Assembly (NCBI RefSeq): GCF_051401765.1
Contig: NC_135064.1
Location: 27,068,001 to 27,132,000, forward strand
Direction of reading: 5' to 3'
Length of the DNA: 64,000 bases
Origin: Calliopsis andreniformis
Lineage: Eukaryota > Arthropoda > Insecta > Hymenoptera > Andrenidae
A program made the translations under genes and the position numbers. The notes beneath the pieces were generated by a model. The model was given only the letters and a program-made list of their open reading frames with translations, searched no databases and was not told where the DNA came from. Shown one piece after another: positions 46,501 to 56,525 of the stretch. How positions within the stretch are numbered: position 1 is the first letter of the stretch; each line of letters begins with the position of its first letter.

Positions 46501-47696
46501 TCCAATGTGTGTATTGACGGCACACTACTATGCATACTATTCCTGAAGAACATTTACGTTACAGCCAATGTTCTACTGTACTCCTATCATTAATACAATG
46601 AAAATGAATCATGGATAATTGTGAGTCTGTTCATCAAGATCCTGTCGCATTTCGAAAGAAACTGGAATCACGAAATTCACTTAGATAGTGCAGAAAAAAT
46701 ACACAAATATTACGAATAGATACAGCTCTTCTAGAAAAACATGTAAAATACTATGAATGTCTGAAACATTGCAAGACGTCCTTTATCACCGATATCAGGA
46801 AAGTTGCATCGATTTGCATAACGAACTTCAGCTGTCCGCAAAGTTCTGCCCCCGGCAGCGATGTACCGTCTGCTTGTTCTTCAGGATTCCAGTTTCTTTT
46901 ACGCGGAACCCTGCATAGAGCGCAATCGATCTGTTGCTTGAGGCTCGCGGGCCAGCGACGAGCCTCGCTCACTTCGTCTTTCTCTATCTTCGCCGATGCA
47001 GTGCTCGATGCAATTTACGTCTCTGCACTTTGCGTGGACGGATATTTTAGCAAAGTTCTTCCCCGGCCAGACCCAGCTATATACCCACTTTTCTTCGCGT
47101 GTACGTATAAAACTTTCAGGCTTGGGGGTGGATCCCGTCGACTGGATGCTTCATGCAGATATCTATACATTTATCCCGTCGACCTTTTCCCGCGGTCGGC
47201 TACACTGCTTTATACGACTCTCGCTTGGCAAATGGAAAAGGTGCTCGGACGTATTTCCTTCTCTGGCCTTCCTTGTTATTGGAACATTTGATTGAAGTAG
47301 GGTCTAGGGGTATGCTGCTCGGTTCTTCAAGATTCCTTTGGTCAGCTGACTTTCTTCGATTTAGTCTTCGACTAATACATTTCAAATGATAATTCAGTGA
47401 ACTTATACAGACATGTACATAAGATCAATAACTCTAATATAGATATGTGTTAGTGTTACCAAATGAAACGCAAGTTGCTTTTTCAAACGACCGTTTTTAC
47501 AATTCGTTTTTAGAAACAATGGCCAATTTTAATTTTCCTATATATACAAGTAATTGAGGAAAACGTGATGGCCAGGACAGTAAAGACCAAAGTACCAGTG
47601 GATAACACGTCATTAGTTTGATGAGGGTTGCGAAACAAGACACCGCCTTCTTTGAGGTCACTCGAGTCTTTGCATACTACAATGTCTGTTTTTCAG
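46501..47696. other. non-coding stretch
   Basis: No gene supported. Several + frames (78-117 codons, 46,938-47,389) are open simultaneously in a slightly GC-richer patch and are mirrored by minus-strand frames. No recognised domain. Confidence 0.45.
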
Positions 47697-47819
47697 GAAA
47701 AGTTCCTTCAAGAGGCTTACCTGTCAAAAGAAACCACATACGATCCATCTTCAAATTCCACCTTCTTGCCTGGAAGAATTCCGCAATTGTCATTCGTTAC
47801 CCAGAAAGAATGTTTATAA
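47697..47819 (+). CDS. acceptor-led terminal exon candidate
   Basis: A branch-point-like TACTAC and the tract TGTCTGTTTTTCAG end in AG at 47,695-47,696. From 47,697 a phase-0 frame of 40 codons runs to TAA at 47,817-47,819. The reading (EKFLQEAYLSKETTYDPSSN and so on, ending SFVTQKECL) has ordinary protein-like composition. There is no donor inside it, so it would be a last exon. The frame also remains open upstream of the acceptor, which weakens the argument. No homologous family is recognised. A recursive-splice-like junction on the opposite strand falls at 47,720/47,721. Confidence 0.2.
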   Translation, partial: EKFLQEAYLSKETTYDPSSNSTFLPGRIPQLSFVTQKECL

Positions 47820-49269
47820 CTGTCTCAAGAGATAATGATCGAGTTTCTTGCAATTTCCTCTTATCATCGACTTTAAACCTCTTCATCGAGTGACTTTTTC
47901 CAGTCATACGATATTGCTGACTCAGTACATGTCAAATCGGGATCGTGCAATTATTTGTCGGACGAAAGGAAGTGGTGACACATTCGTGCGTGTATTTTTA
48001 GTTCCTGTGTTAAATTAGTGATAAATAGAAATGAAGGGCGAAAACGAAAAGTGAGTCCTAGAACTTCTGTAAACGAAATTGTGTCACACAATCAGAGTTA
48101 CAGACACCAGTATATCAAAGAGCAGATTCATTGAAATCACCTCTGGCGAATTATCGCGATCCATGTATATTTGAAAAGTACTGAAAGCAGTAAAAATACG
48201 TCAGAAAACGAGGACGAGCAAGTTTGGCAATTTCGCGGTGTGATTGCGGCCACGGACGCGCTCGCAAGACGTGAGTAAGCCGCTTTATTACCAGTCGGCT
48301 GGAAGTTAAGTCCGCTTCTCGAACCCCTCGAACCTTTCTCAAAGTATCGATTAACTTCTCGATGGGGAGGTTTAAACCGATGTCTTAAACAACGAGCGTC
48401 AGGATTTTTAGGAATCCCGAGAGAGCTGAGAGTCTACGGACGTTCCGCGATTTCCAGAATCTTTAGAACCGCTTGGCCCCGGGAACTGTTTTCTGTTTGA
48501 GCTTCAGTCCGCGCACAGATGCTTTCGCTTGAGCTACCCAAACGCAAGATAAAGACCTTCGTAAGTTGGCTATCCTTAAGTGCATCCCCCAGTTTAAACG
48601 AAATGGATTCTTTTGGTCTTTGTAACTGATTCTCCTGCTTCTTGCGTTCTATTTACGAAATGTATCAAAGCAACGAAGTTCCCCTATCGTCCGGTATGAC
48701 CTTCGCGGCCGATAATAATCTCCCGTTATCGTGTATACGTGCAGCAAAATCGAGAAAGATACCCACACATAATCGCGCCAATCAGCTCTGTTTACGCACG
48801 ATATATCAAAGAGATTCAAATCTTCGATAACCCAGTGAACATTATACGAGCACTGTCTTATTACCACCATCATAATGACAATAGCCCCGATGCTGCGCGC
48901 AACCACTCCAGAACCAATTCATTCCCATCTAGTTAGCGCGGAACAATGAGTCCAACTTGACAGATCATGATATTAATTAAACAACCCTGCCGCTCGTCGA
49001 GTCGAACGGAAGTACAAAACTTGAATGAGAAACCTCATCGAGTAATTCGGTGTTCAATGGCCTCGCGCAGAAACAGCACAAAAGTTCCACTCGACTGGCG
49101 CTTCAAAGGGCCAAGATGTTCCGCGGATAAGCACAAAGGGGTGGGCGAACAAGTTGGGCCAGACGAGAGGGGAGGGAAAATAGGAGGCGGTGGTGCACCG
49201 TAATAAGGGCAAAAAGAGAAGGGGGTAACGCGAAATCCAGTCGACAGACGATGGACGCATAATTTCGAG
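47820..49269. other. non-coding stretch
   Basis: No gene supported. Donor-like GTGAGT occurs at about 48,049 and 48,262 on the + strand without matching acceptors. Short frames at 48,640-49,320 overlap on both strands and have no recognised domain. Confidence 0.5.
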
Positions 49270-49550
49270 AAGGGATTCTCAACCTTCTTTGGCTTATGGC
49301 TCTCCTCCAAACATCGACCATCTGTATCGAGGACTACGTGTTAAAAGTTAAAACTTTGGAAACGAATACCTGGAACGGTGAAATTCCTTAAGACTTTAAG
49401 AAACGTAGATGACACTTGTATTCACGCGTCATCAAAATTTCAAAAAATTCCTAAATAAATCGTTTTCCGAGACAACTACCTTAACGTGCCCTCAAAAATT
49501 CGATGCTGGGTCGGTCAGGTGAGCGATGTTGCCCTCGGTGAGAAACCCTG
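49270..49550. mobile_element. hAT-like MITE, 281 bp
   Basis: The left end (AAGGGATTCTCAACCTTCTT) and the reverse complement of the right end (CAGGGTTTCTCACCGAGGG) share the CAGGGNTTCTCA core typical of one broad set of hAT elements. The flanking 8-mers are ATTTCGAG (49,262-49,269) and ATTTAAAA (49,551-49,558), which agree at five of eight positions. This fits a decayed 8-bp target duplication. The interior encodes no transposase. It contains a donor-like CAG/GTGAGC near 49,518. Confidence 0.55.
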
Positions 49551-51920
49551 ATTTAAAAGCGCCACTTATTACAAGGCGAGTGGTGCTCGGTGGCGTGCGC
49601 GGCCAGTTTGAATGGCAATCGGGCTGAGCGGTCACGAAGCGGTGCTCAAAGACGCGCGGGAATTAAAGAGCGTGGAAACTTGGCTGGACGATAACAATCG
49701 ACGATTTCGATCCATAATCCAGGTGCCTCCTGCCCGTCCAAACAGTTTAACTTCGGCAAAACTTCGAGCTGGAAACGCGCGTGATAAACGATCGAAGTTT
49801 CTCCTTTCATCGAGCGACGCCGTTGTCGGTTGGTTGTTCGACGAATACTCTGGATTCCAACGCGTCGTTGACGCCTCTCGCCTCCTGTTGTCGCTTCCCC
49901 TTCCGTCCCTCGGCTCTTCGGTAAATTATTACATCGCGCCCCAGCGTCGATTCATCCGTGTCGATCGAGCATGGCTTCCTCTTCGCGCCTGTTCTCGCGT
50001 CGCTGCTCAAAACGGCCGTTTTTGCGAAACACTTCTGACAGACGCACTATCTTTCATTCTTGACACTGAATAGAGAGTAGAAAGTGCTTTAGTAAAGCGT
50101 AGGCACGATGTTAATTTATGAGTCTGAGAATTATATTATAAGTTGGACAGATCTTCGCTTAGAGTTTGGGACACTGTGCAGTGTAAGGAAATTATAGCGA
50201 GTTTAGCGCTGCAGTATCGCTGGAAATATCTTCCAGCTTTCCAAGAGCTTGAAAAGGGGAACAGTAATAGAGGAATGCTTAATTGGTTACGAGCAAAGTA
50301 GCGTATACGCGTAGAAAACCGCGTAATTATTTTCATATTTAACGGAGCAATTTTTCATCGTGTAACTTACTGCGAATTCACGACCCTCGTCACGGAAGAG
50401 GAAGAGAAATTCGCGTAGGACGTCCCCCGTGCGTGGGGAAAGTCATTAACTGATTAAACGAACATACGTTGCTTTTTATAACGCCATATCGGCCCGCTGA
50501 ATATTCAGCATCGTCGTCAGCCTGTTCCGCGATTTGATAGATCGCTTCGACCTATAAACAGAGATTTTCTTTTCTTACAATATCGAGGAATATCTTGCGC
50601 AAGCGCGTGTTTTTCACGCGAAAGAAGGCGCGATATTTGACGATAGGTGCACGCAGCCCTTACTGGGGGAAAATGTAAAAAGCGACATCCCTGGAAAACG
50701 TCAGGAAATTCTTCGGCAAGAAACGCAGGGGGAAAGCAATGCAAACGCCGACACGGTTAATTAGCATCGGGGAGAACTTAAGGAGCGCGAGGAGGGAGCT
50801 AAAAATGGAGCGTTGTTCGCGTTTACGCTAAATTAACTTACGACAAAAAACTTTATCGTTGGGAGTCACGAAACGAATTAAGTTAACGGAGGACGGATGC
50901 TTTTTCGTGAAACTAGAACTCTTCTTTGTAAGAAGCAGCTGGATTGGAGTTACTTATGTTTGGATCACTGCTAAAGCAGTCGATATTGGTGGTACAATTA
51001 TTTATAGGGATTAAAGTTGATAGAAACAGAGGTTCGATTATTGAACTAAGTTCCCCAAACTTGTTGCAGACTCAGATTATGCATTTCTCCAGAGTTTCAC
51101 CTTTCTAATTATTTCTGTACAAATAAATCTCTCGTGGAGTACTAATTGTTTTTCGATGACATCTTTGACCTCGATGTCTGCTATATTTGCTTCTACCATT
51201 TGGTCTTTTTGTTTGCTCGCGTTATACAAGGCAAACATTATGCGAAGTAATGTTTTGTGTTTCTTGCAAATCGATTCACCGCATAATAGAACCATTAGTA
51301 ACTGTGCTGTTGAATTGATATGCCGCGAGTAAACTGTAGCTTTCCCACCGTTCCGTGACCTCGTATCTGAAATAAACAGCATCCACTTCCTGAACGAAGA
51401 CGTTATACCTGTGGACTCGTAAAGTACACGCGCCTTTTCCAGTAGAGTTATACGAAATTACGACTAGAACGTTCGTCAGATTGAATACTGGCTTTCACAG
51501 AAAGAGATACTAAAATCTACTCGTAGGATTAAATTGTCGAGTCACTTCGATACTCGGAGCATGAGTCCTCGGCAAAGATTTTTCCCTGGAGAAAGGTTAA
51601 ACGCGATATTAGGGCTGTTTCGTGTGGAGAATAATGTTAATAGTATGTTTTAAACTTTATTTCGTCAATGGTCATACGAAAGTAATAATAAGAGAGATAT
51701 TTTGAGAGAGGATTTACATTGTTTGGTACATATTTTAACTGATAGTAGCCATGAAATGAGATTGCAGTAATAAGTCCGTATATGATAAAGTAATGGACAG
51801 TGTTCCACCGCTGAAGAGCATTGCAAATAGAGTTAAAAATAGTACCACTGCTACTTATCTATTAACACAGTTATATTATCACCAGCTGATATCAATAACG
51901 ATGAATCAACCTGGTTAAAG
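49551..51920. other. non-coding stretch with a 153-codon frame
   Basis: The + frame 49,612-50,073 begins with ATG and is the second longest in the window (153 codons). It lies in CpG-rich DNA, is overlapped by a minus frame, and shows no domain, signal peptide or membrane span. I leave it as an unlikely gene. The remainder is AT-rich and featureless. Confidence 0.4.
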
Positions 51921-52020
51921 TTTCTTTTTACTGACCAAAGTCTGATACAGTAAAACCTCAATTAACCAAGTCTCTTTTTACTGAACAAAGTCTGATAGAG
52001 TAAAACCTCAATTAACCAAG
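51921..52020. repeat. 50-bp tandem duplication of a transposon end
   Basis: 51,921-51,970 and 51,971-52,020 are head-to-tail 50-mers differing at only a few positions (TTTC/TCTC, GACC/GAAC, TACAG/TAGAG). Each contains CAGTAAAACCTCAATTAACC or its variant, the left terminus of the pogo-like element, so the element's end itself has been duplicated. Confidence 0.85.
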
Positions 52021-52205
52021 CCTCAATTACTTACAGTCCTTTTATTCGAGGTTACTATTCAGTAGAATAGCAGAAAGGTACGGTAGAACCAGTTGACAGT
52101 TGAACCACATTTTCTAATAATCGACTAAAAATAATCAAAATAATAGTCATGAGCATGATATCTCAGACTTAAAACTGGTCTTAAGCCAGTTAATCAAGAT
52201 CTTAC
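51948..52205. mobile_element. pogo/Tigger-like MITE
   Basis: The left terminus CAGTAAAACCTCAATTAACC begins after TA at 51,946-51,947. The right end near 52,205, read in reverse complement (AAAGTAAGATCTTGATTAAC), matches at 14 of 20 positions and is followed by TA. About 258 bp with no coding capacity. The terminal pattern and TA target fit the pogo/Tigger branch of Tc1/mariner, mobilised in trans. The left end carries the 50-bp duplication. Confidence 0.5.
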
Positions 52206-53296
52206 TTTATATAAAACCTTCAGTGCCACCGTCCCACAGATCATATTTAAGCAGATTAAATACTCAGCACTCACAATGAGAGTACCAGCTGCACATAAAG
52301 TCATAAAGAAGACTCAAAGGTTAATACCTAAGTCAATTGTCAATAGACTTACGTGTACCCACTGATCGTGCTCATCGAAAGCCCCTCCGATTGTGCATAT
52401 CCAGCGTACACAGTGGATCGTCGAGAATAACACGTTCATCGGCCCGATCTTAATTACACAACCTCGTATTTATCTTGGGGCGAACGATTCGCGAGGAATT
52501 CACGTGCTATCCGACGGAGCAATTAAGCGATGGCGAAGAGCGGGCGAGAAGCTATTAAGATCGCCAGCCAGCGAGGCAAAGGCACGGGATTGTTGCTATA
52601 CTTTCGCGATAATGGTGAATTAATAGAGTAGGCGGGATTGCTGGGCGGGAAAAGTTCTCGGTATCCATCGTCGTCGTAATAGCGAGGAACGTGGACCGCG
52701 GCGACGGTGGATGGTTAATTAAGGAAACGGTTAACTGGGGAAACCGACTTATCTGCGACGATTGGCTGCTAAGTTACCCTGCAGAGCAAATGTTTCAGAG
52801 TTTCAATCAGCTTCTCTCCCTTGCTCCCCCTGGAATAGCTACTTTGCAGCCGTTGCCATAAGACGCTCTTGAATGCGATTATAATAAATTCTTCCCTGAA
52901 AGTTATCGAAGCACTCGAATCCGCTTTCGATGATAATAGGGGAGAAGAGGTAGGATAGAGGGTGGCTAAGAGAGAGAGAGAGAAAGTTTCTCGTCAACCC
53001 TCTTTTAAACCTGCAATGGCAGGATTACGATTTACATGATAAACCTCAAAGTTCCCTGCCATAGCGTTACTCAGTGGCTTCCCGTGACTATATCGAGACC
53101 TTGGAAACATTACACCCCATCTTTTTTCCGCTAAGTAGCCACGGTTATCATCGATTGTACAGCTAAGTGTTTTGAAGCGCCACGAGAATTACAGAAGACA
53201 ATGGCTCTTTTATGAGTACGTCTAATGGGCCATCGTCACGTCGTACATCCTTTTTACCTGCGTATTTATTCACCGCTCGTGTTTTTTCTGTTGCAG
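52206..53296. other. non-coding stretch
   Basis: No gene supported. A short GA microsatellite lies at about 52,968-52,984. The segment from 53,220 leads into a strong acceptor tract (see the micro-exon at 53,297). Confidence 0.5.
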
Positions 53297-53336
53297 GTGG
53301 CTACTTAAACTGCTTTTGCGCGCGGACTACATGCAG
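53297..53336 (+). CDS. 40-nt micro-exon candidate
   Basis: A strong acceptor (GTTTTTTCTGTTGCAG, AG at 53,295-53,296) and a strong donor (ATGCAG, then GTATGT from 53,337) bracket 40 nt. Two frames are open. Starting after one base it reads WLLKLLLRADYMQ and ends in phase 0. Starting after two bases it reads GYLNCFCARTTC plus a partial codon. The remaining frame has TAA. Forty is not a multiple of three, so skipping would shift frame. It could equally be a 5' untranslated exon. The first bases (GTGGCT) make a poor ratchet donor. This is the best-bounded exon candidate in the window. No homologue is recognised. Confidence 0.35.
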
Positions 53337-55809
53337 GTATGTACCGTGTAGTTTGCTTTTTCTAATTGCTCCTATCGTGACTCTGCTCTGATTCGTATCT
53401 TTATTTAACCAGTGGAAGCTTTGTGGGCGAGTTGTTTTTTAAATTTACTCAGAATTACGATAAAGTACAAACACGTGTTTCTATGCTTCGTGAGATAATG
53501 AGAGGTAAAATAGCTCACGAGAAAATGCGACCTATCAACAATATAAAATATTTTTAAAGATTCGATCTCAAGAGATTACGCTGTAATTTATAAAGTAATC
53601 ACGCTTAATTACAAAAATTCAGTAATACTATAAGAAACAGATTTCCGAAGATTAGCCCATTTGCCAGCCCTTCATTTAGCATAATCTCTTAATATCCCCA
53701 CAAGAAATTTATATTTAAAACCAAATTAAAGCAACCATAGACGCTTCTAACAACGTTTTGAACGATTACAACACACGAGCCATGCTGGGCGGATTAAAAG
53801 ACGATCCTACTCGACATAAAAATAATCGACGCTCAGATGAGGGAATTACGGTCGTATTATCCTCGTGGGAATCGGCTATTTCTAGCGATAATATTTGACA
53901 CGACGCACTGTTGCCATCGCCCTCGTCGTACATCACGCGGATTCCGATTGGTTCGCAGGAATATTTCCGGTATTTTCGAAAATAGGATTTCCTTGCGGGG
54001 AGCGGCACGTTTTTTCGAGAAATACCATTCAGCGTGAATTATTCAAATATCAACCCAGTGGTGGGCGGTTTTTGCCTCACCCACCAGTAAACGTTATATC
54101 CGATGGAGTGCCGAAAGCTATCGGTATCCATTGAACGGGTGGAAAAAAATTGCAGCCGGGGAAAAAGGAAGAGAATTATTTGCGGGGTCGACTTGATAGC
54201 GCAACGACGAGTTCGAAGAGAAACCGTGGCCGTGGGCGTCCTATCTCTATTGAACTTTCGTATCAAAGTAGAAAAGGATTGTCTGTATCGTTGGGCTAAC
54301 GATGCAGCCATCACCCTTCGTCGCTCCATCCCAGCGCGTCATTCGCCAAGAGAGTATTTCCTTCGCGCTAGCTGCCATGGAAATTCTTGCCGAAACGGAG
54401 AGATCGTATTTTTACGCGGTCACATACTTTACTCGATTTAATTAAACGTTCGGCTGAGTTTAAAGTATGATAATTGAAGCTGCGAGGGGATGGTGTGAGC
54501 GGGCGGATTTTGCAATTAATTGTAGCTGTCTTTACAAATTGCAGATGGTATATTCGGAAATATAGTCTGTCTGTCAGTCTTTCTAAAATTTCTTCTCTAA
54601 ACTTATTTGGGTAGCACATTTTTTATTAAAATAGGGTAATTTTACTTCCGCGCTGAATTAAAAATCCGCTTTAAAATGTCAGTCTCGTTCACACCGAGCC
54701 ATTTCCATTTTGCCCGATTGTTTCCTGGCTATCTTTTTATAAAAAATGAAAAACACAACGACGGTAAAAATGCTTCGGTCAGGTGATAGCGTCGCGTGTC
54801 GGCGATCTGTTTGCGGTCGAGATTAATCTTCACGTTTCGCAGGAAAAATTTGATTCTCACGCGAAACCGCACGCACGAACTGATCTGGTTGATATACCGT
54901 TGCATGGGCCGCTATTCCATGTCAGTGTAACAGGATGAACTTTCGAACTCAATTCGAAGCCCTCTGTCAGCCTTTCGAGTTTGATGTAGTAATGCATAAA
55001 CTCGTTTCTATAGTTCCTGCGGAGAGACACACCTTGTTCGTCATGCTGAAATAGCTTTATTCAAATTGAAGAGTCATTAGATGAGCTGAAACCAAAGTTA
55101 TTAGTCTTCAATCCTGCAATAATTGTATGGTTTTATACGCATCCTTATAATTCAATTCATACTCAGCATAGATAGTCTATAATCAATAAAATATCATATA
55201 TTCACGTTTGCAACGTATTCTACGCGCGCGAAAATTAACGAGACCTTTTTCAATCACAGCTAGTTTGATACGCTCAATATTGCCCTTAAACAATTTATAC
55301 TGGATCAACAATTGTGCCAATATAGGTCACTAAAATTTCCATCGATATGAACTTCTTGTTATATCACAAAAAAAATTCCCTTTTTCGTAGGGGCGTCGCT
55401 GTAGATCCAACAGAGGGGAAAACACAGTGCACGAATTCGCGAAAAATTAAAAATATTTATCGATTGATTCCGTCAGTCATTCGAGCGACCGACGATTGAA
55501 GCGTTACGTTCTGGTAAAATACGCGGGCAGAACCAAAATAGAATGAGATGTCGGAAGGTGAATTTCGTTTGGTAACGTTTAGGAGGATACATGAGCACGG
55601 AGCGAGGATACGTAGTGATCCGCTGCAGGCAATTTTATCCTCAATTTACCAGGGGGTGGAAACGAGGCGGTGGGTACGAGCCACTCCTCGCACAGCAGAC
55701 ACGTCGAAAGGCTTGAGGCTCGGACAACAAGTGGTGCCGTAACGAGCTTTTTATGATGAATGTGATGGCCCCATGTGCGAAAACGTGACTTTCTCGAGCA
55801 CGTGCTTAC
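53337..55809. other. non-coding stretch
   Basis: No gene supported. Overlapping frames of 66-112 codons at 53,766-54,441 occur on both strands. The + frame at 54,103-54,441 is the longest and has no recognised domain. The rest is AT-rich. Confidence 0.5.
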
Positions 55810-55854
55810 CTGGCCGGTTCGCGGCTCCTTGACCCGTGAAACAGCTTCAGGCAT
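55810..55854 (-). CDS. ATG-to-donor candidate first coding exon
   Basis: On the minus strand an ATG at 55,854 opens 15 codons (MPEAVSRVKEPRTGQ) that end in phase 0 exactly at a strong donor (GGCCAG, then GTAAGC, junction at 55,810/55,809). The context before the ATG (AACA) is favourable for insect initiation. The frame stays open past the donor. An acceptor-like CTCTGCAG lies a short way upstream, so it could also be a second exon. No downstream partner exon was found. Chance is a serious alternative. Confidence 0.15.
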
Positions 55855-55945
55855 TGTTTACTGGTGCAAGGCTGCAGAGTTTGGGAAGGTGTGGAACGTC
55901 GGGCAGAAATGCGCAACGCTTTGGCTGACGATAAATCGAACGTAG

Positions 55946-56036
55946 AGTACTAAGGATTTTGGAAAGTATTATGGTATGACTGGAAGTGAAGAAGAATATA
56001 ATGAAAGTACTACAGAAAATCAATATACTGATTCAG
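55946..56036 (+). CDS. acidic open frame ending at a splice donor
   Basis: A frame open from 55,946, with an ATG at 55,976, ends at a good donor (GATTCAG, then GTATGC from 56,037) in phase 1. From the ATG it reads MTGSEEEYNESTTENQYTDS, an acidic, hydrophilic peptide. The in-frame stop comes three codons into the putative intron. No convincing acceptor lies at its upstream end, so it could only be a first coding exon. It lies about 120 bp from the minus-strand candidate at 55,810-55,854 in divergent orientation. Low confidence. Confidence 0.17.
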
Positions 56037-56299
56037 GTATGCGATAAGAAATTCAAGACTCTGTTCGATTAGTGTATGGACTTTCTGACAGTAAAACAGT
56101 ACCTCTGGTCGAATCCAATCTGAGTTGAGAAAATATTTGATAGATTGAAGTAGAAATTTTCGTCAAGCCTACCATTATAGAATCCCCAACCCCATTAACA
56201 GAGGGTCACGAGGTCATTCCACCAACTTTCTTGAATATTTTCCTCAAAGTGCTAACGCAGCTGCGATTTACCATCCGCTTATTTGCGAGATGATATTAA

Positions 56300-56521
56300 C
56301 ACTTTGACTGCCACGCCGAAATTACATGTTTCGCTCAGGACGCCATGAGAGTATTTATATTGGTGGTCACAGGTGACCATTGTGACGCCTTGGTTACGAT
56401 TGATAACGACAAATTAAAACAAGTCTTTGTTACGATTAAGTACTTCGGTCACCAATGACCACCGTGGCGTCACAGGAGAAACCGTGGCCGGTCATATATG
56501 ACCAACGTAGCAGTCAAAGTG
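56300..56521. mobile_element. piggyBac-type MITE, 222 bp
   Basis: Flanked on both sides by TTAA (56,296-56,299 and 56,522-56,525), the target duplication of piggyBac elements. The ends are near-perfect inverted repeats, CACTTTGACTGCCACG and CACTTTGACTGCTACG, one mismatch in 16. Inside, direct and inverted copies of GGTGACCA/GACCACCGTGGCGTC-like words and TTACGATT (twice) form subterminal repeats. No transposase is encoded, so it was presumably mobilised in trans. The intact ends and duplication suggest relatively recent insertion. Confidence 0.85.
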
Positions 56522-56525
56522 TTAA

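Noticed and set aside
49612..50073. 153-codon + strand ORF starting with ATG
   Set aside because: CpG-rich base composition explains much of the length. No recognisable domain, signal peptide or splice context. Kept only as a note in the regional entry.
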